A DNA stretch of 64,000 bases. Source: Diaphorobacter limosus. GTDB taxonomy: Bacteria > Pseudomonadota > Gammaproteobacteria > Burkholderiales > Burkholderiaceae_C. A model generated the notes under the pieces. The model was given only the letters and a program-made list of their open reading frames with translations. It was not told the DNA's origin and made no database searches. The DNA is taken from contig NZ_CP136921.1 in assembly GCF_033100095.1 (NCBI RefSeq), positions 3,871,001 to 3,935,000 of the forward strand, given 5' to 3'. The first letter of the stretch is position 1, and every line of letters starts with the position of its first letter. This document shows positions 34,601 through 41,460 of this stretch, piece after piece. A program made the position numbers and the translations under genes.

Positions 34601-37546
34601 CGCGACAAGGACGGCAACGAGGCGCAGGCCGCGTCCTCCGTCTGGGTCACGCGCCGCGGCGAGCTGTGGTTCGGCGGCGAGGACCACGACCGCATCGACC
34701 TGCTGCCCGAGAAGAAAAGCTACCAGCCGGGCGAGACCGCGCGATTGCAGCTGCGCATGCCGTTTCGCCAGGCCACGGCCCTGGTCAGCGTGGAGCGCGA
34801 GGGCGTGATCGAGACCCGCGTGGTGCAGCTGTCGGGCCAGGACCCGACGCTGCAGCTGAAGATAGAGGAGGGCTGGGCGCCCAACGTCTATGTGAGCGTG
34901 CTGGCGCTGCGCGGGCGTCTGCACGAGGTGCCCTGGTACAGCCTGTTCACCTGGGGCTACAAGGCGCCGCGCGCTTGGTGGAGCGCCTTCTGGTACGAGG
35001 GCCGCGAGTACGCCGCGCCCACGGCCATGGTGGATCTGTCCAGGCCCGCCTATCGCCTGGGTGTGGCCGAGCTGCGCGTGGGCCACGAGGCGCACCGTAT
35101 CGACGTCAAGGTCAAGGCCGACAAGGACAGTTACCCGGTGCGCGGCAAGGCCCAGGTGACTATTCAAGGCACGCTGCCCAATGGCAAGCCGGCTGCGGGT
35201 GCAGAGGTGGCGCTGGCCGCCGTGGACCAGGCGCTGCTGGAGCTCATGCCCAACACCAGCTGGAACCTGCTGGAGGCCATGCTGCAGCGCCGCGCTTGGG
35301 GCGTGGCCACGTCCACGGCGCAGATGGAGATCATCGGCCGGCGCCACTATGGCAAGAAGGCCGTTCCCGCGGGCGGCGGCGGTGGGCGCGCGCCCACGCG
35401 CGAACTGCTCGATACGCTGCTCTTGTGGCAACCGGCCATCAAGCTCGATGCCCGGGGCCAGGCAAAGGTAACGGTGCCGCTGAATGACGCGCTGACCACG
35501 TTCAAGATCGTGGCTGTGGCCGATGCCGGCACGGGGCTGTTCGGCACCGGCAGCGCCAGCATCCGCAGCGCACAGGATCTGCAGATCATCAGCGGCCTGC
35601 CGCCGCTGGTGCGGGGCGGCGACGCATTTCGCGCCCAGATCACGCTGCGCAACACCACAGCCCGCGCCATGCGGGTGGAGGTGGCGCCACGCGCCACGCT
35701 GCTTAGCCTGGACAGGCAGACCGTGGCCATCCCCCCGGGTGAAGCGCGCGAACTGGCCTGGAACGTCACCGCGCCCGAGCAACTGGGGCAAATGCGCGCC
35801 CAGGCAATCCTGTGGGAGATAGAGGCGCGCGACACGCTGGGCGGCGCGCGCGATGCCCTCAAGGCCAGCCAGCGGCTGATAGCCGCCGTGCCGCTGGCCG
35901 TGCAGCAGGCCCGGCTGGTGCAGGTGGATGGCGGCTACCAGGTGGAAGTGACCCCGCCCGCGGACGCCATCGCCGGGCGCGGCGGCCTGAAGCTGTCGTT
36001 GACACCGAAGCTGGCCGATGGCCTGCCAGGCATGCGCGACTGGTGGGCCAACTACCCGTTCAGCTGCCTGGAGCAAAAGGCCAGCAAGGCCATGGGCCTG
36101 GCCGACGCCGGCTTGTGGAAGACCGTGCTGGCGCAGCTGCCCAGCTATCTGGATGGCGACGGCCTGGCGTATTACTTTCCGCCGCGTGATGGCGCTGCCG
36201 ACCGCGGCAGCGACACGCTCACCGCCTACCTGCTGGCCAGCAGCCACGAGGCCGCCGGCCTGCGCCCCGAATTCGCCCTGCCGCCCGAGCTGCGCGAAGC
36301 CATGGAACGCGGCCTGATCGCCTTCGTCGAGGGCCGCATAGAGCGCGACTTCTGGAGCCCGCGCAAAGACCTGGACATGCGCAAGCTCGCCGCCATCGAG
36401 GCCCTGTCGCGCTACGCCAAGGCCCAGCCGCGCATGCTGACCAGCATCACCATCGCGCCCAACCAGTGGCCCACGCACGCGCTCATCGACTGGATCAACA
36501 TCCTCAAGCGCATGGACGGCGTACCCCAACGCGCGGAGCGCCTGCGGGACGCCATGCAGATCCTGCGCGCGCGCCTGTCCTACCAGGGCAGCAGGCTCAG
36601 CTTCAGCACCGAACAGGGTGACACCTGGTGGTGGCTGATGCAGGGCGGCGACGTGAACGGCGCGCGCCTGCTGCTCACCGTGCTGGACGATCCAGCGTGG
36701 AAGGATGATCTGGGCCGTCTTGCCAGCGGCTTCATCGCGCGCCAGCAGGGCGGCGCCTGGCATACCACCACGGCCAACCTGTGGGGCGGCCTGGCGCTGG
36801 AGAAATTCAGCGCCAGCCTGGAGGCCACGCCCGTGGCTGGCAGCACCCGCGCCAGCCTGGGCGGCAATACCGCCAGCGTGGATTGGGGCAAGGTGGCACG
36901 CATCACGGCGGCCGACAGCGGTGGCGCCGCCCATCAGACCACCTGGTTTGGCGCACCCGCCGCGCCCGGCGGGCTGAAGAACAACGCCATGTTCCTGCCC
37001 TGGGGCAAGGGCGCAGAAAGCCTGACCGTCACGCACCAGGGCACGGGCAAGCCCTGGCTCACCCTGCAGTCCGTGGCGGCGGTGGAGCGCAAGGCGCCCT
37101 TCAGCGCGGGTTTTGCCATCAAGAGAACCGTCACGCCCGTGGAGCAGGCCGACAAGACTCGGCCTGCGGGAATCTATTCGCGCGGCGATGTGCTGCGCGT
37201 GACGCTGGAGGTCACGGCAAGCGCCGACATGAGCTGGGTCGCCATCACCGACCCGATCCCCGCCGGCGCCACCATCCTCGGCAGCGGCCTGGGGCGCGAC
37301 TCCGAGATCGCCACCCAGGACGAAAAGCGCCAGGGCCCCGGCTGGCCGGCGTTCGAGGAGCGCAGCTTCGAGTCCTTGCGCGCCTACTACGAATACCTGC
37401 CCAAGGGCACGGTCACCATGCAATACACCCTGCGCCTGAACAACGTGGGCGACTTTGCCCTGCCGGCGAGCCGCGTCGAGGCGCTGTACGCGCCCGAGAT
37501 GTTTGGCGAGGCGCCGAATGGGCGGGTCAAGGTGCTGGGGCGGTGA
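31616..37546 (+). CDS. Bacterial alpha-2-macroglobulin family protein
   Basis: A 1976-residue periplasmic protease trap of the YfhM/bacterial alpha-2-macroglobulin family. The start at 31616 has AAAGGA upstream; the signal peptide is MNGGVRGAMAALLLLATAAA followed by QALT. MG-type domains fill most of the length; the macroglobulin core follows about residue 1250 (LDTLLLWQPAIKLDARGQAK). The thioester motif CLEQ is present with Cys at residue ~1484 (NYPFSCLEQKASKAMG), so it can trap attacking proteases covalently. No lipobox is seen, so it is probably soluble. It normally pairs with pbpC, which here lies 3.9 kb downstream. Residues ~103-122 are encoded by a dispersed repeat copy. Confidence 0.9.
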   Translation: MNGGVRGAMAALLLLATAAAQALTVTSLSPQGEVAQVRQVVAKFDAPAVRLGDPRAPAPFTLACSDPDAARGQGRWSGEREWVYEFAQDLPPGVRCTVSAKPGFKSASGALLSSAKSYQFNSGGPFVQSIRPGTHEAIDEEQFFVLQLNGPASVASLQEHMWCLADGVGERVPVRLVEGAQRTELLRALHLDKAAAKEPLRYATLTCGRRLTAGSKMQLVYGRGVATPSGVANAVEKRFAYQVRQPFTAEFACERENAQSDCLPIRPLRLAFNAPVTRKQAQGIRLKGGGQTLMPTMDGAQEGDALVDAVAFAAPLTAQTRFTLELPGDFQDASGRRLGNVASFPLKVATGPMPPLAKFAAAPFGVVERYAEGPDGPALLPVTLRNIEAQLDAKTLQPGAGQGGKVSTLRADSDADIIAWLRKLQRYDDHYVDRKQAQRDVKGPLPKVLDEQDGDQVQARMLSLLAGQAGVRTLDIPQPTKGDPRPFEVVGIPLPPGFSVVEIASPLLGQSLLDGRHGSPRSMVVRTSALVTNLGVHFKLGRENAVAWVTTLDKGQPVAGARVRVSSCDGRELASASTGADGVARIAGLASEPPACGGEGEWRNAYFVSARAGDDMAFTWSDWQRGIEPWRFNLPTSSAPRPDEVAHTIFDRTLLRAGETLSMKHVLRTQTGAGFALPRQRPGTLVITHVGSGQQYQQPLKWRNTATGGLSAESEFAVPAAARLGQYQVELRASEEGGGQQSGSFRVEEFRLPVFEGRVTPVAGKPLVRARSVPVDVQVSYVSGGPAARLPVRVSAMVAPKPLQFADFEAFSFAPPRKRDAVNNSDEEEPAASQNQRVVADKRPLMLDANGTGRLDIDDIARQAQAQDLVLEASYADPNGELQTLRSTSTLWPAAVVAGVKTEGWVSSGSKVRLQALALSLDGKAQAGVPLAVQAIARSTTSSRKRMVGGFYSYDNRVETKDLGTLCTGKSDARGLLLCDARLEEAGEVELVVTARDKDGNEAQAASSVWVTRRGELWFGGEDHDRIDLLPEKKSYQPGETARLQLRMPFRQATALVSVEREGVIETRVVQLSGQDPTLQLKIEEGWAPNVYVSVLALRGRLHEVPWYSLFTWGYKAPRAWWSAFWYEGREYAAPTAMVDLSRPAYRLGVAELRVGHEAHRIDVKVKADKDSYPVRGKAQVTIQGTLPNGKPAAGAEVALAAVDQALLELMPNTSWNLLEAMLQRRAWGVATSTAQMEIIGRRHYGKKAVPAGGGGGRAPTRELLDTLLLWQPAIKLDARGQAKVTVPLNDALTTFKIVAVADAGTGLFGTGSASIRSAQDLQIISGLPPLVRGGDAFRAQITLRNTTARAMRVEVAPRATLLSLDRQTVAIPPGEARELAWNVTAPEQLGQMRAQAILWEIEARDTLGGARDALKASQRLIAAVPLAVQQARLVQVDGGYQVEVTPPADAIAGRGGLKLSLTPKLADGLPGMRDWWANYPFSCLEQKASKAMGLADAGLWKTVLAQLPSYLDGDGLAYYFPPRDGAADRGSDTLTAYLLASSHEAAGLRPEFALPPELREAMERGLIAFVEGRIERDFWSPRKDLDMRKLAAIEALSRYAKAQPRMLTSITIAPNQWPTHALIDWINILKRMDGVPQRAERLRDAMQILRARLSYQGSRLSFSTEQGDTWWWLMQGGDVNGARLLLTVLDDPAWKDDLGRLASGFIARQQGGAWHTTTANLWGGLALEKFSASLEATPVAGSTRASLGGNTASVDWGKVARITAADSGGAAHQTTWFGAPAAPGGLKNNAMFLPWGKGAESLTVTHQGTGKPWLTLQSVAAVERKAPFSAGFAIKRTVTPVEQADKTRPAGIYSRGDVLRVTLEVTASADMSWVAITDPIPAGATILGSGLGRDSEIATQDEKRQGPGWPAFEERSFESLRAYYEYLPKGTVTMQYTLRLNNVGDFALPASRVEALYAPEMFGEAPNGRVKVLGR
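31924..31980 (-). repeat. Dispersed ~60 bp repeat, copy 5 (inside alpha-2-macroglobulin)
   Basis: Minus strand reads CTATTAAATTGATAGCTTTT, then AGCGCTTGACAGTAGGGCGC and CAGAGGCCGATTTGAA. It is in frame in the gene's N-terminal part. Confidence 0.6.
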
Positions 37547-37553
37547 GAGGGAT

Positions 37554-37964
37554 TCACGCTTTCTGGATGGCCTTGGAGACGGCTTGCGCGGCGGTGATCA
37601 GGTCGGCCACCAGCCGTTCGTCCACGTCCAGGGCACCTTCGTATTCGCCCAGGTTGCGCGTGTTGTGGCATTTGTCGAGAACGCGCCACACCTCGGGCCC
37701 CAAACCCAGGGTGTGCGGCAGTACCTGGAACACGATGTAGCGGTTCGCCGGCCGGTAGCCCATGCGCCGCAGTGCCGCCAGGCACAGAGCATGTGCGGCG
37801 TTGTAGGCCAGGTCAAACCGGCTTTCCAGCGCCAATGCGGGAATCTGCGCATCGCGCAGCCTGGCCAGGCCCACGCGCAGCAGGCCCGCCGTTTCCTGCG
37901 CGTCTGGCGCTTCGGCCTTCAGGGGCTTGCCGGGCCCGCTCAGGTTTTCAAGTGCCGGGTGCAT
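37554..37964 (-). CDS. HEPN-domain protein (probable toxin of HEPN/MNT pair)
   Basis: A 136-residue helical protein of the HEPN type, starting MHPALENLSGPGKPLKAEAP. The RxxxxxH-like motif is WRVLDKCHNTRNLGEYEG near residues 93-110, where the RNase site of HEPN toxins lies, with a tyrosine nearby that an MNT partner could modify. Its start overlaps the end of the nucleotidyltransferase gene by 17 bp, so the two are translated together. HEPN/MNT pairs act as toxin-antitoxin or defence modules; whether this one is toxic is inference. Confidence 0.7.
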   Translation of the reverse strand: MHPALENLSGPGKPLKAEAPDAQETAGLLRVGLARLRDAQIPALALESRFDLAYNAAHALCLAALRRMGYRPANRYIVFQVLPHTLGLGPEVWRVLDKCHNTRNLGEYEGALDVDERLVADLITAAQAVSKAIQKA

Positions 37965-38565
37965 TCAGTTGCTCCTCGCTTCCGACCAGCCATATCTTGG
38001 GCTGCTGCCCTACGCGGGTGATGAATGCATTGTCGCCGCGCACGCGCCTGGCCCAGTCTGCAAGCGTGTACAGCGTTGGATTGACGGGCCGCCCCAGCGT
38101 TCGTGCAGCATCTTCCAACGCGCCAAACAACTCGCCATACCCCAGGGTATCGCTGATGACGAGCAAGTCCACATCACTGCGGGCCGTGTCCTGCTGGCGC
38201 GCCACCGATCCGTAAATGAATGCGGCCTTCACCTGCCCAGCCAACGGCGCCAGCGCGGCGCGCAGCACATCGGCCAGGCCCATGGTCTTGAGCACCAGGG
38301 CACGCAACTCGGCAAACACGGGCGAATCGGCATTTGCCTGGTAGTGCTTCTGGTTGCCTTGCTTGCGCACGGTGAGCAGGCCGGCGCCCGACAAATCCGC
38401 CAATTCGCGTTGCACCGCCCCCGTGCCCGACTGTGCCAACGCAATTACCTCGTTGGCATAGAAGCTGCGATCTGGCGTGCCGAACAGGATGGCGAGTACC
38501 CGTTGGCGTACCTTGGGGAACAGGGCGTCGGCGAGGCTGGGGGGGATATCGATAACTAAACCCAT
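37948..38565 (-). CDS. Winged-helix / MNT nucleotidyltransferase fusion
   Basis: A 205-residue protein with an N-terminal winged helix-turn-helix (about 10-85: KVRQRVLAILFGTPDRSFYA, LAQSGTGAVQRELADLSGAG, LLTVRKQGNQKHYQ) and a minimal nucleotidyltransferase domain (about 105-190). The latter has the active-site pattern FIYGSVARQQDTARSDVDLL (GSxxRxxxxxxSDxDL). In HEPN/MNT pairs this enzyme AMPylates the HEPN partner. The fused DNA-binding domain suggests that it also represses its own operon. The start at 38565 lies inside a tandem operator-like repeat. Confidence 0.8.
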   Translation of the reverse strand: MGLVIDIPPSLADALFPKVRQRVLAILFGTPDRSFYANEVIALAQSGTGAVQRELADLSGAGLLTVRKQGNQKHYQANADSPVFAELRALVLKTMGLADVLRAALAPLAGQVKAAFIYGSVARQQDTARSDVDLLVISDTLGYGELFGALEDAARTLGRPVNPTLYTLADWARRVRGDNAFITRVGQQPKIWLVGSEEQLNAPGT

Positions 38566-38602
38566 ATTGGGGTTTATTATGCCCAATTCGGGGTTTATGA
38601 TG
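38558..38602. promoter_or_regulatory. Tandem 21-bp operator-like repeats
   Basis: Two imperfect copies (17/21 identical) at 38561-38581 (CCCATATTGGGGTTTATTAT, then G) and 38582-38602. The first is part of an inverted repeat AAACCC-N6-GGGTTT (38558-38575) that covers the gene start. The half-sites GGGTTTAT (38570, 38591) are 21 bp apart, two helix turns, so they face the same side of DNA. Binding by the winged-helix/MNT protein is the natural guess. Confidence 0.55.
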
Positions 38603-38714
38603 ATGAGAGCCCGCCTATAACCCCGACAATCGGTGGCCGTGACAAGAAGCAGGTACAACAGCGATTTTCATCGGCTGCGCATCGCTTCGGTTTGTTCCAT
38701 TCCCTGTGCCTCAC

Positions 38715-39812
38715 ATGAGCCTTGTACAAAGCCTCCCCTCCGGTTCTCTCGACATCGTCGGTGACATCCACGGCGAGATCGCCGCCTTGAGGCAATTGCT
38801 CACCCACCTGGGCTACGACGAACAGGGCCACCACCCCCAGGGCCGGCGTCTGGTGTTCGTGGGCGATTTTTGCGACCGCGGCCCCGATAGCCCGGCGGTG
38901 CTGCGCCTGGTGTTGTCCATGATCGCGGCGGGAACGGCGCTGGCGGTGCTGGGCAACCACGAGATCAACCTGCTGCGCGAGGACGCCAAGGATGGCTCGG
39001 GCTGGTTCTTTGACAGCCGGCTGGCGTCCGACGAGCCCAAGTACGCGCCGTTTGCGCGTCTGTCCAAGGCCGATGCGGCGACCCTGCTGCAGCAACTCAA
39101 CCAAATGCCCATCGCGCTGGAGCGCGAGGACCTGCGCGTGGTGCACGCCGCTTGGTTATCCCCGCAGATCGCCATGGCGCGCTCGCTGCCGGTGGGCGAT
39201 GTACGCCATGCCTACGACCGCTATGAGGACCAGGCGGCCGAGCAGGCGCGCAGCAGCCAGGTGCTGCAGCGCATGCAGACCGAGCGCCAGCGCTGGCCGC
39301 ACAGCCTGGAGGATGGCGCGCAGCGCCCGCCCTTTCTGCCGGCGCACAGCGAGCGCGAGCTGGGCAAGGCCATGGTCAACCCGCTTAAGGTGCTGACCAC
39401 GGGGGTGGAGCGCGAGTGCCGCACGCCCTTCTATGCCGGCGGCAAATGGCGCTTCGTGCAGCGCGTCGCCTGGTGGAGCGAATACACCGAGGCCCCGGCC
39501 GTCGTCGTCGGCCATTACTGGCGCCGCCCGCTGGCGGGCGATGCGGCGGCCCATGGGCCGCAGGCGGAGAACCTGTTTGGCCATACCGGGCCGCTGGCCT
39601 GGCTGGGCGCCCGTGGCAATGTGTTCTGCGTGGACTACTCGGTGGGCGCGCGCTGGGCCGCGCGTCGCAACGGCGAAGACCCGGCGCGCCGCTTCAAGCT
39701 GGCGGCGCTGCGCTGGCCCGAACGCACCCTGGTGTTCGACGATGGCGTGCAACTGGCCACCGAGGGTTTTGGCGCGCCGGGCAAGGCGCAGGCCGCGGCC
39801 AGGCCGTCATAA
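38715..39812 (+). CDS. Metallophosphoesterase (PPP family)
   Basis: A 365-residue calcineurin-like phosphoesterase with the metal-binding motifs GDIHGE (~17), VGDFCDRGPDSP (~52), GNHE (~82) and a distal VVGHYW (~260). The DIHGE/DRGP pattern is that of PPP-type protein phosphatases, ApaH and PrpE. It could act on phosphoproteins or dinucleotide polyphosphates; substrate unknown. The ATG at 38715 is preferred over a GTG three codons upstream. It is divergent from the HEPN/MNT operon. Confidence 0.85.
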   Translation: MSLVQSLPSGSLDIVGDIHGEIAALRQLLTHLGYDEQGHHPQGRRLVFVGDFCDRGPDSPAVLRLVLSMIAAGTALAVLGNHEINLLREDAKDGSGWFFDSRLASDEPKYAPFARLSKADAATLLQQLNQMPIALEREDLRVVHAAWLSPQIAMARSLPVGDVRHAYDRYEDQAAEQARSSQVLQRMQTERQRWPHSLEDGAQRPPFLPAHSERELGKAMVNPLKVLTTGVERECRTPFYAGGKWRFVQRVAWWSEYTEAPAVVVGHYWRRPLAGDAAAHGPQAENLFGHTGPLAWLGARGNVFCVDYSVGARWAARRNGEDPARRFKLAALRWPERTLVFDDGVQLATEGFGAPGKAQAAARPS

Positions 39813-39892
39813 AGCTGTCACGGCGGCGGCCTACAGTGGTGTGCAGGTAGCCGGCTCTGGGTGACGACGCAGGGCCGGCGCCTAACGTACCG

Positions 39893-39946
39893 TGGCATTG
39901 CAGTCCATGGGCCTGTGCATTGGGCCAGGCTCCCTCTGCAATGTCA
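39893..39946. terminator. Hairpin between convergent genes
   Basis: TGGCATTGCAG (39893-39903) pairs with CTGCAATGTCA (39936-39946), one G-T pair, with a GC-rich loop that can pair further. It lies between the phosphoesterase and ftrA stops and may serve either; there is no T-run. Confidence 0.35.
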
Positions 39947-39969
39947 CGCCGATGGGGGGCTGCGGGCGC

Positions 39970-40935
39970 CTATGCCCTGAAGCGCTTGCGGTAGCCGCCG
40001 GGACTGGTGCCGAGCCGGTTGCGGAAATGGCCGCGCAGCGTGGCCGCGTCGCCAAAGCCGACCTGCAGCGCAATCTCGTCCACGCTGGCATCGGTTTCCT
40101 CCAGCATGGTTCTGGCGGCGGCCAGGCGCTGCGCCAGCAGCCATTCGCCCGGCGGCATGCCCATGGCGCCGACAAAGTGGCGCTGGAAGCTGCGCGCGCT
40201 GGTGGCGCTGTGGGCCGCCATCTTGGCGATGGGCCAGTCCTGGCCCAGGCTGGCGCGCATCGCGTCGAGCAGCGGGGCCAGTGATGCGTTGCTGCGCCGG
40301 GGCACGGGCTCCTCGATGTACTGCGCCTGGCCGCCCTCGCGGTGCGGTGGCATCACCAGGCGCCTTGCCACCTGGTTGGCCATGCGCGCTCCCAGGTCGC
40401 GGCGGATCAGGTGCAGGCACAGATCTATGCCGGCGGCACTGCCGGCCGAGGTGAGGATGTCGCCCGCGTCCACGTACAGCACGTCGGCCTGTACCTGCAC
40501 CCCCGGGTAGCGGGCGGCCAGCGTTTGCGCATGGCGCCAATGCGTGGTGGCGCGCCTGCCGTCGAGCAGGCCCGCCGCCGCCAGCACGAAGGCGCCGGTG
40601 CAGATGGACAGGACGCGTGCGCCGCGGGCGTGGGCCTGGCGCAGCGCCTGGGACAGGGGCTCGGGCACGGGCGCATCGATGCCGCGCCAGCCGGGGACGA
40701 TGATGGTGCGCGCTTGCGCCAGCAGTTCCAGGCCCTGGTCGGGCTGGATCTGTATGCCGCCCGCGCCGCGCAGCACGCCGGGCTCTGCCGCGCAGGCGGC
40801 AAAGCGGTACCAGCGATCGCCCAGCTCGGGCCGCGGCAGGCCAAAGACCTCGACCGCGCAGCCGTACTCGAACAGGCTCAGGCCGTTGTAGACGACGACG
40901 GCGACCAATCCCGGGGCGGTGTGGGGCGTATCCAT
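39970..40935 (-). CDS. ftrA: FtrA-like AraC/GlxA-family transcriptional regulator
   Basis: A 321-residue regulator with an N-terminal DJ-1/PfpI-like domain (GLVAVVVYNGLSLFEYGCAV; LSICTGAFVLAAAGLLDGRR) and a C-terminal AraC-type double helix-turn-helix (ATSARSFQRHFVGAMGMPPG; EIALQVGFGDAATLRGHF). The PRPELGDRWYRFAACAAEPG segment is typical of FtrA. The start at 40935 fits homologues; an ATG at 40968 is possible. It is divergent from a DUF3088 gene, which is probably one of its targets. Confidence 0.82.
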   Translation of the reverse strand: MDTPHTAPGLVAVVVYNGLSLFEYGCAVEVFGLPRPELGDRWYRFAACAAEPGVLRGAGGIQIQPDQGLELLAQARTIIVPGWRGIDAPVPEPLSQALRQAHARGARVLSICTGAFVLAAAGLLDGRRATTHWRHAQTLAARYPGVQVQADVLYVDAGDILTSAGSAAGIDLCLHLIRRDLGARMANQVARRLVMPPHREGGQAQYIEEPVPRRSNASLAPLLDAMRASLGQDWPIAKMAAHSATSARSFQRHFVGAMGMPPGEWLLAQRLAAARTMLEETDASVDEIALQVGFGDAATLRGHFRNRLGTSPGGYRKRFRA

Positions 40936-41069
40936 ATTGGCACGATTGTGACGTAAGTTGCCATTCATGCCACTCGTCTGTGCGGCGCGTGATTCCTACC
41001 ATGGCAACCACGATGTAGCTCAAGTGCCTGCACCGTCCACCCCACTGAACCATTGATGCAAGGAACCCC

Positions 41070-41417
41070 ATGCCAAAAGACCAGCTCTTTCTCCTCCAGC
41101 CCGGCTTCTTCAAGGAGTCCGAAGGCCCGTTCTACTGTGGCGACTCGGTGGCCGTGGAGGGGCTGCTGAGCTTTTTCCCGCAGCTGCGCAATGAGGTCGA
41201 TGTGCACTACATCGGCGCGCCGTGTCCGCGCGCGGCCATCGTCGCGCTGATTGGCGCGGACAACCAGTCCGCCCCCGTGCTGGTGCTGGGCCACGGGCGG
41301 GTGGTCTCCGATGCCGGCGTGGAGACGCGCACGCACAACGGGGTTCGCTTCATTGATGCCCCAGACCAGATCCGCCGCTATCTGTCGGCGCAGTACGGCG
41401 TGGCGCACGCCGGCTGA
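41070..41417 (+). CDS. DUF3088-family protein
   Basis: A 115-residue cytoplasmic protein starting MPKDQLFLLQPGFFKESEGP with AAGGA upstream. The pattern FYCGDSVAVEGLLSFFPQLR followed by NQSAPVLVLGHG is that of DUF3088, small proteins with a thioredoxin/GST-N-like look. Function unknown. It lies between the divergent ftrA and pbpC. Confidence 0.75.
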   Translation: MPKDQLFLLQPGFFKESEGPFYCGDSVAVEGLLSFFPQLRNEVDVHYIGAPCPRAAIVALIGADNQSAPVLVLGHGRVVSDAGVETRTHNGVRFIDAPDQIRRYLSAQYGVAHAG

Positions 41418-41460
41418 AGGGCCGCCCGGCCGCAGGCTTGGGTGATAAGCTGCGGCGCCC

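Noticed and set aside
31952..37423. An open frame of about 1800 codons antisense to the alpha-2-macroglobulin gene
   Set aside because: Codon bias of GC-rich genes opens the antisense frame; the peptide is His/Gln/Gly/Ala-rich with no domain, and the sense strand encodes a well-conserved protein.
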